Program-made: the position numbers and the translations under genes
Shown here: piece after piece, positions 35,548 through 45,435 of the stretch
Layout of the letters: every line of letters starts with the position of its first letter
Position numbering within the stretch: the stretch's first letter is position 1
Assembly: GCF_022352215.1 (NCBI RefSeq)
Contig: NZ_JAKRWF010000001.1
Span: 992,001-1,056,000 of the forward strand
Direction: 5' to 3'
DNA from: Flavihumibacter cheonanensis
Lineage (GTDB): Bacteria > Bacteroidota > Bacteroidia > Chitinophagales > Chitinophagaceae
Length of the DNA: 64,000 nucleotides
The notes under the pieces: generated by a model
What the model was told of the DNA's origin: nothing
The model's input: only the letters and a program-made list of their open reading frames with translations
Databases searched by the model: none

Positions 35548-36625
35548 GCGCATCATCTTTACCGTTACCAACGACCTGAATTTTGACCAGCGCATGCAAC
35601 GGATTGCCGGTTCACTGGCCGCAGCAGGTTATGATGTTTGCCTGGTGGGGGTAAAGAAGAAAAACAGTCCACCTTTGCTTACCCTCTCCTTCCATCAAAA
35701 ACGCATCCCTGTCTGGTTTGAGAAAGGCAAATTGTTTTACCTGGAATACATGCTGAAACTATTTTGCTGGTTATTGTTTCAACGGGCACAGATTCTATGC
35801 GCAATTGACCTGGATACTATCCTGCCTGTTTACCTGGTTTCAAAGATGAGAGGCATTCCTAGAGTATATGATGCCCATGAACTTTTCTGTGAAATGAAGG
35901 AAGTGGTCAGTCGCCCAATGATTTATAAAACCTGGAAAAAAATTGAGGCTTTCTGCGTTCCCCGTTTTCGCATAGGCTACACTGTGAATGAACCCATTGC
36001 TCACATTTTTGAGAAGGATTACGGGGTGCGATATGGTGTTATCAGAAATGTACCCAAATTATCGGACAGCCAGTTTTCACTGGAGAAAGAGCCCTTTTTA
36101 GTATACCAGGGTGCAGTGAATGAAGGGCGATTGTTTGAAGTGCTCATACCCGCCATGCAGTATGTACAACTACCGCTGCATATCTATGGCGATGGAAATT
36201 TCCTGGATCAAACCAGGGAACTGATCAGCAGGTACGGGTTGCAAGACAAGGTGCTGCTGAAAGGCAAACTTAGTCCATCGGAATTAAAGCTTATCACTGC
36301 CAGGGCTAGCCTGGGATTTACCCTTTTTGAAGACCGGGGACTCAGCAATTATTATTCCCTGGCCAACCGGTTTTTTGATTATGTTCATGCAGGGACCCCA
36401 CAGCTGGCAGTTGATTTTCCTGTATATAGACAGTTAAACAGGGATTTTCCGGTGGCAGTACTGATCAATACCACGGATCCGGCTGAATTGGCTGCAGCCA
36501 TAAACAATTTGCTCCAAGATCGGTTACTATATAAGCAACTACAAGAAAACTGCCTGAAAATGCGCCAGGAATGGAACTGGGAGAAGGAAGAAAAAGCATT
36601 ACTGGCTATTTATCAATCAATATAA
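35540..36625 (+). CDS. Glycosyltransferase, GT4-like
   Basis: GT-B fold glycosyltransferase, 361 residues with the ATG at 35540 (MNKRIIFTVTNDLNFDQRM). A frame extension to 35498 would overlap the oxidoreductase gene. The donor-binding half has PFLVYQGAVNEGRLFEVLI, a QDKVLLKGKLSP segment and a C-terminal sugar-nucleotide region around GFTLFEDRGLSNYYSLANRF. The motif PRVYDAHELFCEM is common in Bacteroidota surface polysaccharide glycosyltransferases. The start overlaps the upstream stop by eight bases, giving translational coupling. Linkage and donor unknown. Confidence 0.82.
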   Translation: MNKRIIFTVTNDLNFDQRMQRIAGSLAAAGYDVCLVGVKKKNSPPLLTLSFHQKRIPVWFEKGKLFYLEYMLKLFCWLLFQRAQILCAIDLDTILPVYLVSKMRGIPRVYDAHELFCEMKEVVSRPMIYKTWKKIEAFCVPRFRIGYTVNEPIAHIFEKDYGVRYGVIRNVPKLSDSQFSLEKEPFLVYQGAVNEGRLFEVLIPAMQYVQLPLHIYGDGNFLDQTRELISRYGLQDKVLLKGKLSPSELKLITARASLGFTLFEDRGLSNYYSLANRFFDYVHAGTPQLAVDFPVYRQLNRDFPVAVLINTTDPAELAAAINNLLQDRLLYKQLQENCLKMRQEWNWEKEEKALLAIYQSI

Positions 36626-36632
36626 AGTCCTG

Positions 36633-37760
36633 GTGTCAGAAGGAAAGACCATACATATCGTTAGCCATGACGTACCCTATCCCCTGGATTATGGTGGCGT
36701 GCTGGATATTTTTTCAACCCTCCAGGCGCTTCATGAACAAGGCGTACAAATCATTCTGCATTGTTTTGAATATGGCAGAAGTGCGCAACCCATACTGAAT
36801 ACGTATTGTAAGGAAGTGCATTATTATAAGCGACTGGAAGGCCACAAGGGTTTCTGTTTTCATCTTCCCTATATTGTATGCTCAAGAAGCAGTAAGGAAT
36901 TGCTGGACAGACTCAGTCAGGACAACCATCCGATTTTGCTGGAGGGCATTCATTGTTCAGCTATGTTGGACGATGCCCGATTTGAAAATCGTAAAATAAT
37001 TCTCCGGTTATTTAATGTAGAAACAACTTATTATAAGGAACTATCCCGTCACGAACGTTCTTTGTTCAAGCGAATCTATTTCTGGAATGAAAGCCGCCTG
37101 CTTGCTAAACAGGAAAAAAAAGTAGCTGCTTCCTGGCCTGTTCTCACGTTGTCTGAACGAGATCAGGATCATTACAATAAGGAGTTTCATGGAAAATGGG
37201 TGCATTACCTGCCTGTTTTTCATCCTTTCCGCGAAGTAAAGTCCGCAGAGGGTGTCGGTTCTTTTTGCCTGTATCACGGCAATCTGAGTGTGGCAGAAAA
37301 TGAAAAAGCCGCAATCTGGTTATTAACAGAGGTGTTTGACAAATTGAAAATCCCATTTGTGGTAGCTGGAAAAAATCCATCATCCAGGTTACAGCGGATT
37401 GCTCATCAAAACACGCATACCTGCCTTGTTGCGAATCCTGAGGAAAGAGAATTACAGGATTTGATTGGGAAGGCTCAAATCAATATTCTGCCCTCTTTCA
37501 ATAAAACCGGTATTAAACTAAAACTGTTGAATGCCCTGTATAATGGCCGGCATTGTATAGTGAACCAGACAGCAGTGGAAGGAAGTCCGTTAGCACCTCT
37601 TTGCCACCTGGCTGAAACCGCTACTGGGATGCAGCGAATCGTACAACAGTTGTATCATCTGCCATTTGGGGAGGAAGAAATTCGGCTCCGCAAGAATCTC
37701 TTGCAACAACATTACGATACAGCAACCAACGCTAAAGCGCTTATAGCATATTTATCGTAG
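36633..37760 (+). CDS. Glycosyltransferase, GT-B-like
   Basis: 375-residue protein starting at GTG 36633 (MSEGKTIHIVSHDVPYPLDYG). The opening HIVSHDVPYPLDYGGVLDIF with a glycine pair is typical of GT-B glycosyltransferases. The C-terminal part carries KAQINILPSFNKTGIKLKLL, where the donor sugar-nucleotide usually binds, and ALYNGRHCIVN. It follows the previous glycosyltransferase by seven bases and completes a three-gene unit with the oxidoreductase. Its last 20 bases overlap the convergent ftsE gene. Specificity cannot be told. Confidence 0.78.
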   Translation: MSEGKTIHIVSHDVPYPLDYGGVLDIFSTLQALHEQGVQIILHCFEYGRSAQPILNTYCKEVHYYKRLEGHKGFCFHLPYIVCSRSSKELLDRLSQDNHPILLEGIHCSAMLDDARFENRKIILRLFNVETTYYKELSRHERSLFKRIYFWNESRLLAKQEKKVAASWPVLTLSERDQDHYNKEFHGKWVHYLPVFHPFREVKSAEGVGSFCLYHGNLSVAENEKAAIWLLTEVFDKLKIPFVVAGKNPSSRLQRIAHQNTHTCLVANPEERELQDLIGKAQINILPSFNKTGIKLKLLNALYNGRHCIVNQTAVEGSPLAPLCHLAETATGMQRIVQQLYHLPFGEEEIRLRKNLLQQHYDTATNAKALIAYLS

Positions 37761-38430
37761 CATTATCTTCAACTCTTCCTCTATCCGTTCTTAATGTTCT
37801 TGCCGGGTATTTCTGGATAACCGGGTAATCGTGTGTTGCCATCACTACCGCTGCACCATAATCACGGCTGATATGAAACAGCAACTGCATGATTTCATCA
37901 GATGTTTCAGGATCCAGGTTTCCTGTTGGTTCGTCTGCAAGGATGAGTTTGGGTGAATTCAATAAGGCGCGTGCTATATCAACCCGCTGTTGCTCTCCAC
38001 CCGACATTTCAAAAGGATACTTAAACCCTTTTGATTTCAGGCCAACTTTATCGAGCACATCTGCGATTTTTTCATCCATCAACTGCTCATCTTTCCAGCC
38101 GGTTGCACGCAGCACAAACTTGAGGTTGTTGTTGACATTCCGGTCGGTCAGCAATTGAAAATCCTGGAATACAACTCCCAGGTTACGGCGCAGGAAAGGA
38201 ACTTTTTTCCAATCCATGTCTTTGAGATTAAAACCTACTACCTGGCCCTCTCCCTCTTTCAATGGAAGATCGCCATATAGCGTTTTTAACAGACTTGATT
38301 TGCCCGTTCCTGTTTTACCAACCAGGTATACAAACTCACCCCGGTTGATGGTGATATTAACATCCTGAAGAATGAGATTGCTGCCCTGGTATATATTCGC
38401 GTTTCTAAGTTCGATTATCTTTTCTGCCAT
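37741..38430 (-). CDS. ftsE: Cell division ATP-binding protein FtsE
   Basis: ABC ATPase that works with the FtsX permease to control peptidoglycan hydrolases at the septum, 229 residues. Walker A is GKTGTGKSS (38-46), the ABC signature is [15 protein letters not shown] and Walker B is [15 protein letters not shown], characteristic of FtsE/LolD-type ATPases. The start chosen is the ATG at 38428-38430 ([15 protein letters not shown]); an 18-residue extension upstream overlaps cysN. FtsX is not adjacent, so FtsE rests on the sequence type; LolD-like is an alternative. The 3' end overlaps the glycosyltransferase gene by 20 bases. Confidence 0.85.
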   Translation of the reverse strand: MAEKIIELRNANIYQGSNLILQDVNITINRGEFVYLVGKTGTGKSSLLKTLYGDLPLKEGEGQVVGFNLKDMDWKKVPFLRRNLGVVFQDFQLLTDRNVNNNLKFVLRATGWKDEQLMDEKIADVLDKVGLKSKGFKYPFEMSGGEQQRVDIARALLNSPKLILADEPTGNLDPETSDEIMQLLFHISRDYGAAVVMATHDYPVIQKYPARTLRTDRGRVEDNATINML

Positions 38431-38476
38431 AGCTGGTACCTGATTGATACGGGCAAATGTAACGGTAAATGATAAG

Positions 38477-39724
38477 TTAACCAATAAAGCCCACCCCTAC
38501 CGTGCTGTTAGAACCCTCGTCAATCAGGATAAAACTGCCATTGCGTTTGTTAGCGGCATAGGTATCCGCATTTACCGGTTTGGCAGTTTTCAGGGAGATA
38601 TAACCAATTTCATTGAGTCCGATTTCTTGCACATCATCAATGGTCTTATAATCCAGTACATTGATACTGGCATAGAGGTTGGTAATTTTGGCTTTCACCC
38701 GGTTGCTTCCATGCTGCAACAGGTAAGTCTTTCCTGCTTTGAGTGGCGTATGATCCAGCCAGCAAACCTGAGCGGAAATTTCTTTAAGAGCAGCCGGTTG
38801 TTCTGATTTTTTTACAATCATATCACCGCGACTGATATCAATTTCATCTTTAAGGGTGATTACTACAGAATCACCGGATTCTGCCTGGTTGAGTGATTCT
38901 TCAAATTTGAAAATATCCTCAATAACCGATTCCTGCAGGGAGGGCAATGCTACAACAGTATCTCCTTTGGACAGGGTGCCACTGCTGAGTTTGCCAGCGA
39001 ATCCCCTGAAATCATGCCATTGGTCCGACTTCGGGCGGATCACATACTGCACCGGGAAGCGGGCCGGAAGCTGGTTCTGGCTTGCATGCCAGTCGATACC
39101 TTCCATGAACTCCAGCAAAGACGGGCCATCATACCAGTCGAGTTGCGAGGAGCGGGTTGAAATATTATCACCATATAAGGAAGATGCAGGAATAAACTGC
39201 AGGCTTTGTTCCTTGTAGTTTGCTTTTTCAAAAAGTTCTTCAAACTGCTGACGAATCTGGTTGAAAGGTTCTTCTGCATAATTCACCAGGTCCATTTTAT
39301 TCACGCAAACCACTACATAGGGTATGCGCAATAATTGAGTGATATAGAAATGGCGATGGGTTTGTTCCACGATACCATTCCGGGCATCAATCAGGATAAT
39401 GGCTACCTGTGCATTACTGGCACCGGTGATCATATTGCGGGTATATTCAAAATGGCCGGGCGTATCAGCAATAATGTATTTACGGGTAGGCGTTGAGAAA
39501 TAAATATGGGCAACATCAATAGTGATGCCTTGTTCTCTTTCAGCGATGAGTCCGTCTGTTAAAAGAGATAGATCTGTATAGTCCACTCCCCTTCTCTTAC
39601 TTGCTCTTTCAATTGCTTCCAGTTTATCCGCGGTGATGCTGTTGGTTTCATACAGCAGTCTTCCGATCAGGGTGCTTTTCCCATCATCCACACTACCCGC
39701 TGTTGCAATTCTTACGATATCCAT
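38477..39724 (-). CDS. cysN: Sulfate adenylyltransferase subunit 1 (GTPase)
   Basis: GTP-hydrolysing subunit that drives ATP sulfurylase, forming APS from sulfate and ATP with CysD. The protein is 415 residues, with an EF-Tu-like GTPase and domain II but no APS kinase (CysC) extension. The P-loop is AGSVDDGKS (9-17), G3 is DTPGHFEYTRNM and G4 is NKMDL. It is the last gene of the sulfur assimilation cluster, 17 bases after the fusion gene. The lack of a CysC domain fits the direct-APS type of CysH encoded upstream. Confidence 0.95.
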   Translation of the reverse strand: MDIVRIATAGSVDDGKSTLIGRLLYETNSITADKLEAIERASKRRGVDYTDLSLLTDGLIAEREQGITIDVAHIYFSTPTRKYIIADTPGHFEYTRNMITGASNAQVAIILIDARNGIVEQTHRHFYITQLLRIPYVVVCVNKMDLVNYAEEPFNQIRQQFEELFEKANYKEQSLQFIPASSLYGDNISTRSSQLDWYDGPSLLEFMEGIDWHASQNQLPARFPVQYVIRPKSDQWHDFRGFAGKLSSGTLSKGDTVVALPSLQESVIEDIFKFEESLNQAESGDSVVITLKDEIDISRGDMIVKKSEQPAALKEISAQVCWLDHTPLKAGKTYLLQHGSNRVKAKITNLYASINVLDYKTIDDVQEIGLNEIGYISLKTAKPVNADTYAANKRNGSFILIDEGSNSTVGVGFIG

Positions 39725-39741
39725 ACAAGAAACATTAAATA

Positions 39742-41229
39742 TTAAACAAATGATTTTATAATTAAACGAATACTCCAGATCATAACGATAATGCCTACCC
39801 CAATCATCATGGTTTTGGCTGGCAGTTTACCTGCGAGCCGGGCTGAAATCGGAGCAGCAATAACACCTCCGATGAGTAATCCTGCCACTACCGGCCAATG
39901 TCCCAAACCTGCTGTGAAAAAGAAAGTTGCTGCACTGGCCATGGTAATAAAAAATTCAGTCAGACTAACCGTACCAATTGTATACCTGGGACTTTTCCCT
40001 TTTGAAATCAGGGTACTGGTAACAATGGGTCCCCAACCACCACCACCAAAAGAATCAAGAAAACCGCCACACCAGGCCAGCCAGCCTACCCGTTTGATTT
40101 TTTTATTCGGGGTTGAATTCTGAAAAGCCCTGCTGAATATTTTAAATCCAAGAAACATGGCGTAGAGCGCGATGACGGGCATCAGCCAATCGCCGGCAGT
40201 TTCTCCCAGGAATACCAGCATGGCTGCTCCCAGGATAGCACCCAACACGCCTGGAATCACAAGGTGCTTGAATAATTTTTTGTTCACATTACCAAAGCGA
40301 TAATGACTGTATCCGCTTACACCGGCAGAAAATATTTCTGAGGTATGGATAGCTGCACTCACCGAAACAGGATTAACCCCGGCGGTGATTAAGCAGGTAG
40401 CGGAAGTAACTCCATATCCCATGCCCAGTAAACCATCCACCAGTTGCGCGAGGAAACCAGCCAGCATGAAATACAGGAAATTTTGATTGATATATTCCCG
40501 GGTGCTTGCCCAGATTTCAGGTAAGGGAGGAAGTGGTATGGAGGACAGGATCAGATGTCCAACAATCATTGCAGCAAACAAAATAATCAGTTTGGTTGCA
40601 ATGGATTTCCATTTTTTTTCTTCGTTAATTTTCCTTGGTTGACTATCATCTACAAGTACCCGGGTGATATCATTAAGTTGTTTTACTTTTTCGGAAAAAT
40701 TCCCGTTCATACGGGAACGAAGCACCTGCATATTATCCAACACCTGGTCCATTTCAGATGGAATGGCATCATTCAACAATTCTTTCAGGCGCTTGGCTAC
40801 GGTTGGTGATTTACCATTGGTGCTGATAGCAATTTTCAGGTCTCCCTTATTCACAATACTGCCAAGGTAGAAATCACAGAGATCCGGCGTGTCGGCGATA
40901 TTGGCCAGAATACCTTTTGCTGCAGCTGCTTCTTTTACCGAAGCATTGAGATGCTTATCATTGGTTGCAGCAATTACGATATCTTGTCCATCGAGGTCGG
41001 AAGGTTCAAAAACTTTTTCTACCAGCTCCAGTTTTTCAAAGTTTGGTTGTAATGCTTTGATAGCCGGACTGATCTCTCTCCCAACCAGTTTAATGCTGGC
41101 ATTAGGAGAAGATTTCAGCAGGGAATTGAGTTTCTCCTCACCCACATAACCGCCTCCCACAACCAGCACCTGAAGCTGATCGAGTTTGAGAAAGACCGGA
41201 TATAAATTATTGACTGCTGTGGGTGTCAT
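39742..41229 (-). CDS. Fusion: siroheme synthase N-domain plus TSUP (TauE/SafE) permease
   Basis: One reading frame of 495 residues joins two activities. Residues 1-200 are a precorrin-2 dehydrogenase / sirohydrochlorin ferrochelatase domain (NAD motif VLVVGGGYVGEEKLNSLL, then ANIADTPDLCDFYLGS and ISTNGKSPTVAKRLKELL). Residues about 210-495 are eight or so hydrophobic helices of a TauE/SafE sulfur-oxyanion permease (GLLGMGYGVTSATCLITAG, GGFLDSFGGGGWGPIVTSTL). So siroheme synthesis and a sulfite/sulfate channel are in one protein. It overlaps the DUF2490 gene by four bases. Whether both domains are active is unknown. Separate genes are the norm in many bacteria. Confidence 0.9.
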   Translation of the reverse strand: MTPTAVNNLYPVFLKLDQLQVLVVGGGYVGEEKLNSLLKSSPNASIKLVGREISPAIKALQPNFEKLELVEKVFEPSDLDGQDIVIAATNDKHLNASVKEAAAAKGILANIADTPDLCDFYLGSIVNKGDLKIAISTNGKSPTVAKRLKELLNDAIPSEMDQVLDNMQVLRSRMNGNFSEKVKQLNDITRVLVDDSQPRKINEEKKWKSIATKLIILFAAMIVGHLILSSIPLPPLPEIWASTREYINQNFLYFMLAGFLAQLVDGLLGMGYGVTSATCLITAGVNPVSVSAAIHTSEIFSAGVSGYSHYRFGNVNKKLFKHLVIPGVLGAILGAAMLVFLGETAGDWLMPVIALYAMFLGFKIFSRAFQNSTPNKKIKRVGWLAWCGGFLDSFGGGGWGPIVTSTLISKGKSPRYTIGTVSLTEFFITMASAATFFFTAGLGHWPVVAGLLIGGVIAAPISARLAGKLPAKTMMIGVGIIVMIWSIRLIIKSFV

Positions 41230-42002
41230 TTTCCTTTAGCTTTTTTATAACTGTTTACCTGCACATACAGGTTTGCCTGTAAGCCGGTATTGTGAATAAA
41301 AATCGATTGGTTGTTTTGCTTCCGCTGAAGTTGCTGGTGGATATGAATCACACCTGCTTCCAGCTGACAGTTTTTTGAGAAATGAAATCCCGCCAATACT
41401 CCGACACGATTTTGATCATACCGGTTGGTTGGTACATTTTTGCCAAATGCCACCATGATTTCATCATATACTTGTAGGTAAGGATAACTGGACTGACCAC
41501 TTTTCCAGGTAATCGGTAACTGTGCTTTTACCTGGTAACGCACCCTGTTCGCATACTGATAACTGTTGGTCCTTTCGAGCCAGCGTTGCTCAGTCATTAC
41601 GCGATGCCGGATATCTATGCGACTCCACTGGTGCCGGTATGCGGCCATTTGATAGGTTCTGTGTTCATTGGCGAACAGCCCTTCTGTATTGAAAGGGAAA
41701 TCTCCATAAGGCCGGTTTTCAACCCATACATAACCAGCCCTGAAATGCCATTTGTTAGAGGGTTTGAAATTAACACCGATTCTGATCAGGCGCTGAAAGA
41801 GTGAGCCTGAAAAAGGTGCGTAGCGCTGGTTATAATCCATATGCAAGCCCCACTTCTTTCCCAGGTTGGTAGTAGTATTGAGCTGGTACCATCCAATGGA
41901 ATTATGGTCGTGCAAGCTGCTTGTTTGGGCTGAGCTCACTAAGGGGGACAATATGTAAGTGAATGTGGCCAGTGTTGCCAGTTTTTGGGTGAAAGAAAGC
42001 AT
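41226..42002 (-). CDS. DUF2490 outer-membrane-type protein
   Basis: Exported protein of 258 residues with a signal peptide (MLSFTQKLATLATFTYILSP, cleaved after SAQ or thereabouts). The mature part has the alternating beta-strand pattern of DUF2490 (GWYQLNTTTNLGKKWGLHMD, FRAGYVWVENRPYG, HRTYQMAAYRHQW), which is predicted to form an outer-membrane beta barrel. It lies inside the cysteine gene cluster, between cysD and the fusion gene, with a four-base overlap to the latter. A role in sulfur uptake is suggested only by position. Confidence 0.82.
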   Translation of the reverse strand: MLSFTQKLATLATFTYILSPLVSSAQTSSLHDHNSIGWYQLNTTTNLGKKWGLHMDYNQRYAPFSGSLFQRLIRIGVNFKPSNKWHFRAGYVWVENRPYGDFPFNTEGLFANEHRTYQMAAYRHQWSRIDIRHRVMTEQRWLERTNSYQYANRVRYQVKAQLPITWKSGQSSYPYLQVYDEIMVAFGKNVPTNRYDQNRVGVLAGFHFSKNCQLEAGVIHIHQQLQRKQNNQSIFIHNTGLQANLYVQVNSYKKAKGK

Positions 42003-42020
42003 ATCCGTTACGTAGCTTCC

Positions 42021-42932
42021 TTAAAAATATCCTTCTTTTTTTCGCTGTTCCATTGCAGCTTCACTCCTTTTGTCATCCATGCGCGCACCGCGTTCAGAGA
42101 TTTTTGCAGAGAGAATTTCCCGGATGATATCATCAATTTCATTTGCGGTGGAAGCTACTGCAGCCGTACAGGTCATATCCCCGACGGTTCTGAAGCGTAC
42201 AATTTCTTCAAAAGGAACTTCATCTTCGCTGGTATTCAAGAAATCCGAATAAGGCCAGATCATGCCATCCCTTTCAATTACCTGGCGCTTGTGTGTATAG
42301 TAAATGGAGGGAATGGCCATGTTCTCTTCCTTGATATAGGTCCATACATCGAGCTCGGTCCAGTTGGAGATGGGGAATACGCGAACATTCTCTCCAATAT
42401 TGATTTTGCCATTGAGCATTTCAAATAATTCAGGGCGCTGCTTTTTCGGATCCCACTGACCGAAATCATCCCGTACGGAGAAGATTCTTTCCTTAGCGCG
42501 GGCTTTTTCCTCATCTCTCCTGGCACCACCGATACAGGCATCAAATTTGAACTCCTCGATAGCATCCAGGAGTGTTACTGTTTGCAGCACATTCCGGCTG
42601 GCATATTTGCCGGTTTCTTCCTTCACTTTACCTGCATCAATGCTGTCCTGTACATAGCGTACAATGAGTTCAGCACCTGTTTCACGCACGAGCCAGTCGC
42701 GGAATTCAATGGTCTCCGGGAAATTGTGTCCTGTATCCACATGCAAGAGTGGAAATGGTATTTTTCCGGGCCAGAATGCTTTTTGTGCGAGGCGAACCAG
42801 GGTAATGGAATCCTTTCCTCCACTGAATAACAATGCCGGTCTTTCAAATTGGGCAGCTACTTCCCGCATGATATAAATACTCTCGTCCTCTAACATTCTC
42901 GGAAAGGCGGGTATGATACTGTTGGCTGACAT
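42021..42932 (-). CDS. cysD: Sulfate adenylyltransferase subunit 2
   Basis: Catalytic subunit of ATP sulfurylase: sulfate plus ATP gives APS and pyrophosphate, driven by CysN. The protein is 303 residues with the ATG at 42930-42932 (MSANSIIPAFPRML). The PP-loop is SGGKDS (37-42), and the sulfate/APS region has CIGGARRDEEKARAKERIFS. An extension upstream to 43022 runs into cysH and is not needed. cysD follows cysH after 23 bases. Together with cysN (four genes later) it forms the CysDN pair. Confidence 0.97.
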   Translation of the reverse strand: MSANSIIPAFPRMLEDESIYIMREVAAQFERPALLFSGGKDSITLVRLAQKAFWPGKIPFPLLHVDTGHNFPETIEFRDWLVRETGAELIVRYVQDSIDAGKVKEETGKYASRNVLQTVTLLDAIEEFKFDACIGGARRDEEKARAKERIFSVRDDFGQWDPKKQRPELFEMLNGKINIGENVRVFPISNWTELDVWTYIKEENMAIPSIYYTHKRQVIERDGMIWPYSDFLNTSEDEVPFEEIVRFRTVGDMTCTAAVASTANEIDDIIREILSAKISERGARMDDKRSEAAMEQRKKEGYF

Positions 42933-42955
42933 AGTTGTTCTTCTTTTCTTTCTGT

Positions 42956-43666
42956 TTAATTCAATTTTATACTGGTTTCCTGGTGCAATCCACATTCTTT
43001 TTTGGAAGCTTCCCACCACCATCTGCCGGCGCGGATATCTTCTCCCGGTTCAACGGCCCTGGTACAGGGCGCACAACCAATACTCAGAAACCCTTTATCG
43101 TGCAGGGTATTGTAGGGAATGTTTTCCTCTTTGATGAAGTCCAGTAATTGTTCATAAGACCAATCCAGCAATGGATGTATTTTGATCAACTGGTGGGCGG
43201 CATCCCATTCTGCAAATGGCAGGTTGGCGCGGTTTTCACTTTGATCGGCGCGCAAACCGGTAACCCAAACTTTAGCACCTTTGAGTGCACGATTCAACGG
43301 CTCCACTTTTCGGATAAAACAACATTCTTTCCGGTTTTCAACAGATTCGTAAAAACTGTTGGGACCTTTTTCAGTGAGTAACTGCTCAACCGCAGCGGCC
43401 TGAGGAAAAAATGCCTGAATACGCACTTTGTATCGTGCGATGGTTTTATCCAGCAGGTCGTAGGTTTCCTGAAAGAGCCTGCCGGTATCCAGTGTAAACA
43501 ACTGGATGGGCAAAGCCTGCCGGGCGATCAGGTGTGTAATGACCTGGTCTTCCTGTCCCAGGGAGGTTGAAAATACCATCCCCTCCGGAAACTGCGCACT
43601 CATCCATTTCAATCGATCTGCGGCACTGAGTGAAGCCAGTTGTTCATTTAGTTGCTGTACATCCAT
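42956..43666 (-). CDS. cysH: Assimilatory adenylylsulfate (APS) reductase
   Basis: Reduces activated sulfate to sulfite using thioredoxin, 236 residues. It has the iron-sulfur cysteines of the APS-specific type: C115-C116 (KECCFIRK) and C198, C201 (GCAPCTR), in addition to the catalytic C225 in KKECGLH. PAPS-specific reductases lack the CC and CxxC pair, so the enzyme should use APS directly with a [4Fe-4S] cluster. This fits the absence of APS kinase in the cluster. It lies between cysK and cysD, with six bases to the former. Confidence 0.95.
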   Translation of the reverse strand: MDVQQLNEQLASLSAADRLKWMSAQFPEGMVFSTSLGQEDQVITHLIARQALPIQLFTLDTGRLFQETYDLLDKTIARYKVRIQAFFPQAAAVEQLLTEKGPNSFYESVENRKECCFIRKVEPLNRALKGAKVWVTGLRADQSENRANLPFAEWDAAHQLIKIHPLLDWSYEQLLDFIKEENIPYNTLHDKGFLSIGCAPCTRAVEPGEDIRAGRWWWEASKKECGLHQETSIKLN

Positions 43667-43672
43667 GAGTTC

Positions 43673-44584
43673 TTAATAAAGTCCTTCAATTGATAAATAA
43701 CGTTCTCCGGTATCGTAGTTGAACGTGAGCACGGTACTGCCTGCAGGAATATCGGCCAGTTTTTTTGCAACCGCTGCCAGGGATGCGCCGGAAGAGATGC
43801 CCATAAAAATGCCTTCTTCTTTAGCAGCACGTTGCGCATAAGCAAAAGCATCATCTTTTGAAACGCCAATCACGCCATCTATTACTGCTGCGTTGTAAAT
43901 ACCCGGAACAAAACCGGCACCAATACCCTGGATTGGGTGTGGAGCAGGAGAACCACCACTTAATACCGGTGATAATTCCGGTTCAACGGCAAACACTTTG
44001 AGGTTGGGGAATTTTTCTTTCAGGATTTCTGCGCAACCTGTTATATGTCCGCCTGTACCTACACCTGTTATCAGGTAATCCAGCCCGTTAGGAAAATCTT
44101 TAATGATTTCCTGGGCCGTAGTACGACGATGCACTTCCGTATTGGCAGGATTATCAAATTGCTGGGGCATCCATCCATGCGGAGTGGCGGCAACCAGTTC
44201 CTTTGCTTTTTCAATAGCACCTTTCATGCCTTTTTCCCGAGGGGTTAATTCAAAACTGGCTCCATACAAACTCATCAGGCGGCGTCTTTCGATGCTCATG
44301 CTTTCAGGCATTACCAGGATCAGTTTATATCCTTTCACAGCTGCAACCATAGCCAGCCCAATACCAGTGTTACCGGAAGTTGGCTCGATGATTACACTAT
44401 CCTTGTGAAGCAAGCCTTTCTTTTCGGCGTCTTCCACCATGGCAAGCGCAATTCGATCTTTAATACTGGCACCCGGATTTGCCCTTTCCAGTTTGATGTA
44501 TACAGAATGGTCCGAACCAAAAAGGCGGTTCAATTTTACATGCGGCGTGTTGCCAATTGTTTCAAGGATGTTTTGTGCAATCAT
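43673..44584 (-). CDS. cysK: Cysteine synthase (O-acetylserine sulfhydrylase)
   Basis: PLP enzyme joining sulfide to O-acetyl-L-serine, 303 residues. The Schiff-base lysine is K42 in [13 protein letters not shown], followed by [15 protein letters not shown] for substrate binding and the [11 protein letters not shown] phosphate-binding loop. CysK and CysM types are hard to separate; the presence of cysE next door favours CysK. cysH follows directly (six-base gap). The start ATG is at 44582-44584. Confidence 0.92.
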   Translation of the reverse strand: MIAQNILETIGNTPHVKLNRLFGSDHSVYIKLERANPGASIKDRIALAMVEDAEKKGLLHKDSVIIEPTSGNTGIGLAMVAAVKGYKLILVMPESMSIERRRLMSLYGASFELTPREKGMKGAIEKAKELVAATPHGWMPQQFDNPANTEVHRRTTAQEIIKDFPNGLDYLITGVGTGGHITGCAEILKEKFPNLKVFAVEPELSPVLSGGSPAPHPIQGIGAGFVPGIYNAAVIDGVIGVSKDDAFAYAQRAAKEEGIFMGISSGASLAAVAKKLADIPAGSTVLTFNYDTGERYLSIEGLY

Positions 44585-44611
44585 GGTTTCTGATTTAAGG
44601 TGAAGGATAAT

Positions 44612-45424
44612 TTATATAACCCAGTTTAATGGTTCTGTAAAATCTTTTTTGTTCTTAACAGTAATGATGGGCTGGTGATACACTATGCTCATCGCAGGCA
44701 CTGACTCAACAATGAAACAGTTACCGCCAATGATGCTATCGCGTCCAATAACTGTTTTTCCACCAAGGATCGTACTGTTCGCATATACGATTACGTTATC
44801 CTCAATAGTAGGGTGACGTTTGGTTTCTGCTTCTTCTTTCTTGACAGCAAGGGCACCAAAAGTTACACCCTGGTAAACTTTGACACTTTTTCCGATCACA
44901 GTAGTTTCTCCAATTACCACGCCAGTACCATGGTCAATCATAAAGGGCACGCCTATGGTGGCACCTGGGTGAATATCAATACCTGTGGTAGAATGCGCAT
45001 GTTCACTAATGATCCTGGGGATTAGTGGAACCTGCAGGCGATACAGGATATTGGCAACCCGGTAGGCAGCAATAGCCTGGAAACCGGGATAGGTAATTAC
45101 CACTTCCTCAATCGATTTGGCAGCGGGGTCAAACTGCAGCATGGCAGTGGCATCTTCCAACAAGCAGGATTTGCAGGCTTCCAGCTCTTCAAAAAAAGCG
45201 CTGGCAATTTTTTCTTCATCCAGTTGATAGGCTTCGCTAAAAGCATACAAAATTTCCAGTAGGCTGTTTCTCAGGCTGTCCGCTTTTCGCTTGTGTTTGT
45301 TTTCATAATTCTTTTCGTTTTCAACTACCGGGAACAGGTATTCGAAAAGATCGAGTGAAAATTCAATCACTCTTTTTTTCTGTGGTACTGAAGCACTCAG
45401 GATATATCCTTGTTGTAAACTCAT
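44612..45424 (-). CDS. cysE: Serine O-acetyltransferase
   Basis: Acetylates serine with acetyl-CoA to give O-acetylserine for cysteine synthesis, 270 residues. The N-terminal helical part is followed by a left-handed beta-helix of hexapeptide repeats (IHPGATIGVPFMIDHGTG, VVIGETTVIGKSVKVYQGVT). The start is the ATG at 45422-45424 (MSLQQGYILSASVPQ); an in-frame ATG further up lies in cobA. It precedes cysK by 27 bases. The feedback-sensitive C-terminal tail of Escherichia coli CysE is replaced here by NKKDFTEPLNWVI, so regulation by cysteine or by complex formation may differ. Confidence 0.9.
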   Translation of the reverse strand: MSLQQGYILSASVPQKKRVIEFSLDLFEYLFPVVENEKNYENKHKRKADSLRNSLLEILYAFSEAYQLDEEKIASAFFEELEACKSCLLEDATAMLQFDPAAKSIEEVVITYPGFQAIAAYRVANILYRLQVPLIPRIISEHAHSTTGIDIHPGATIGVPFMIDHGTGVVIGETTVIGKSVKVYQGVTFGALAVKKEEAETKRHPTIEDNVIVYANSTILGGKTVIGRDSIIGGNCFIVESVPAMSIVYHQPIITVKNKKDFTEPLNWVI

Positions 45425-45435
45425 TCGCTTTTGAT

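Noticed and set aside
42932-43022. N-terminal extension of cysD to 43022
   Set aside because: It would overlap cysH, and the added residues do not look like the family N-terminus.
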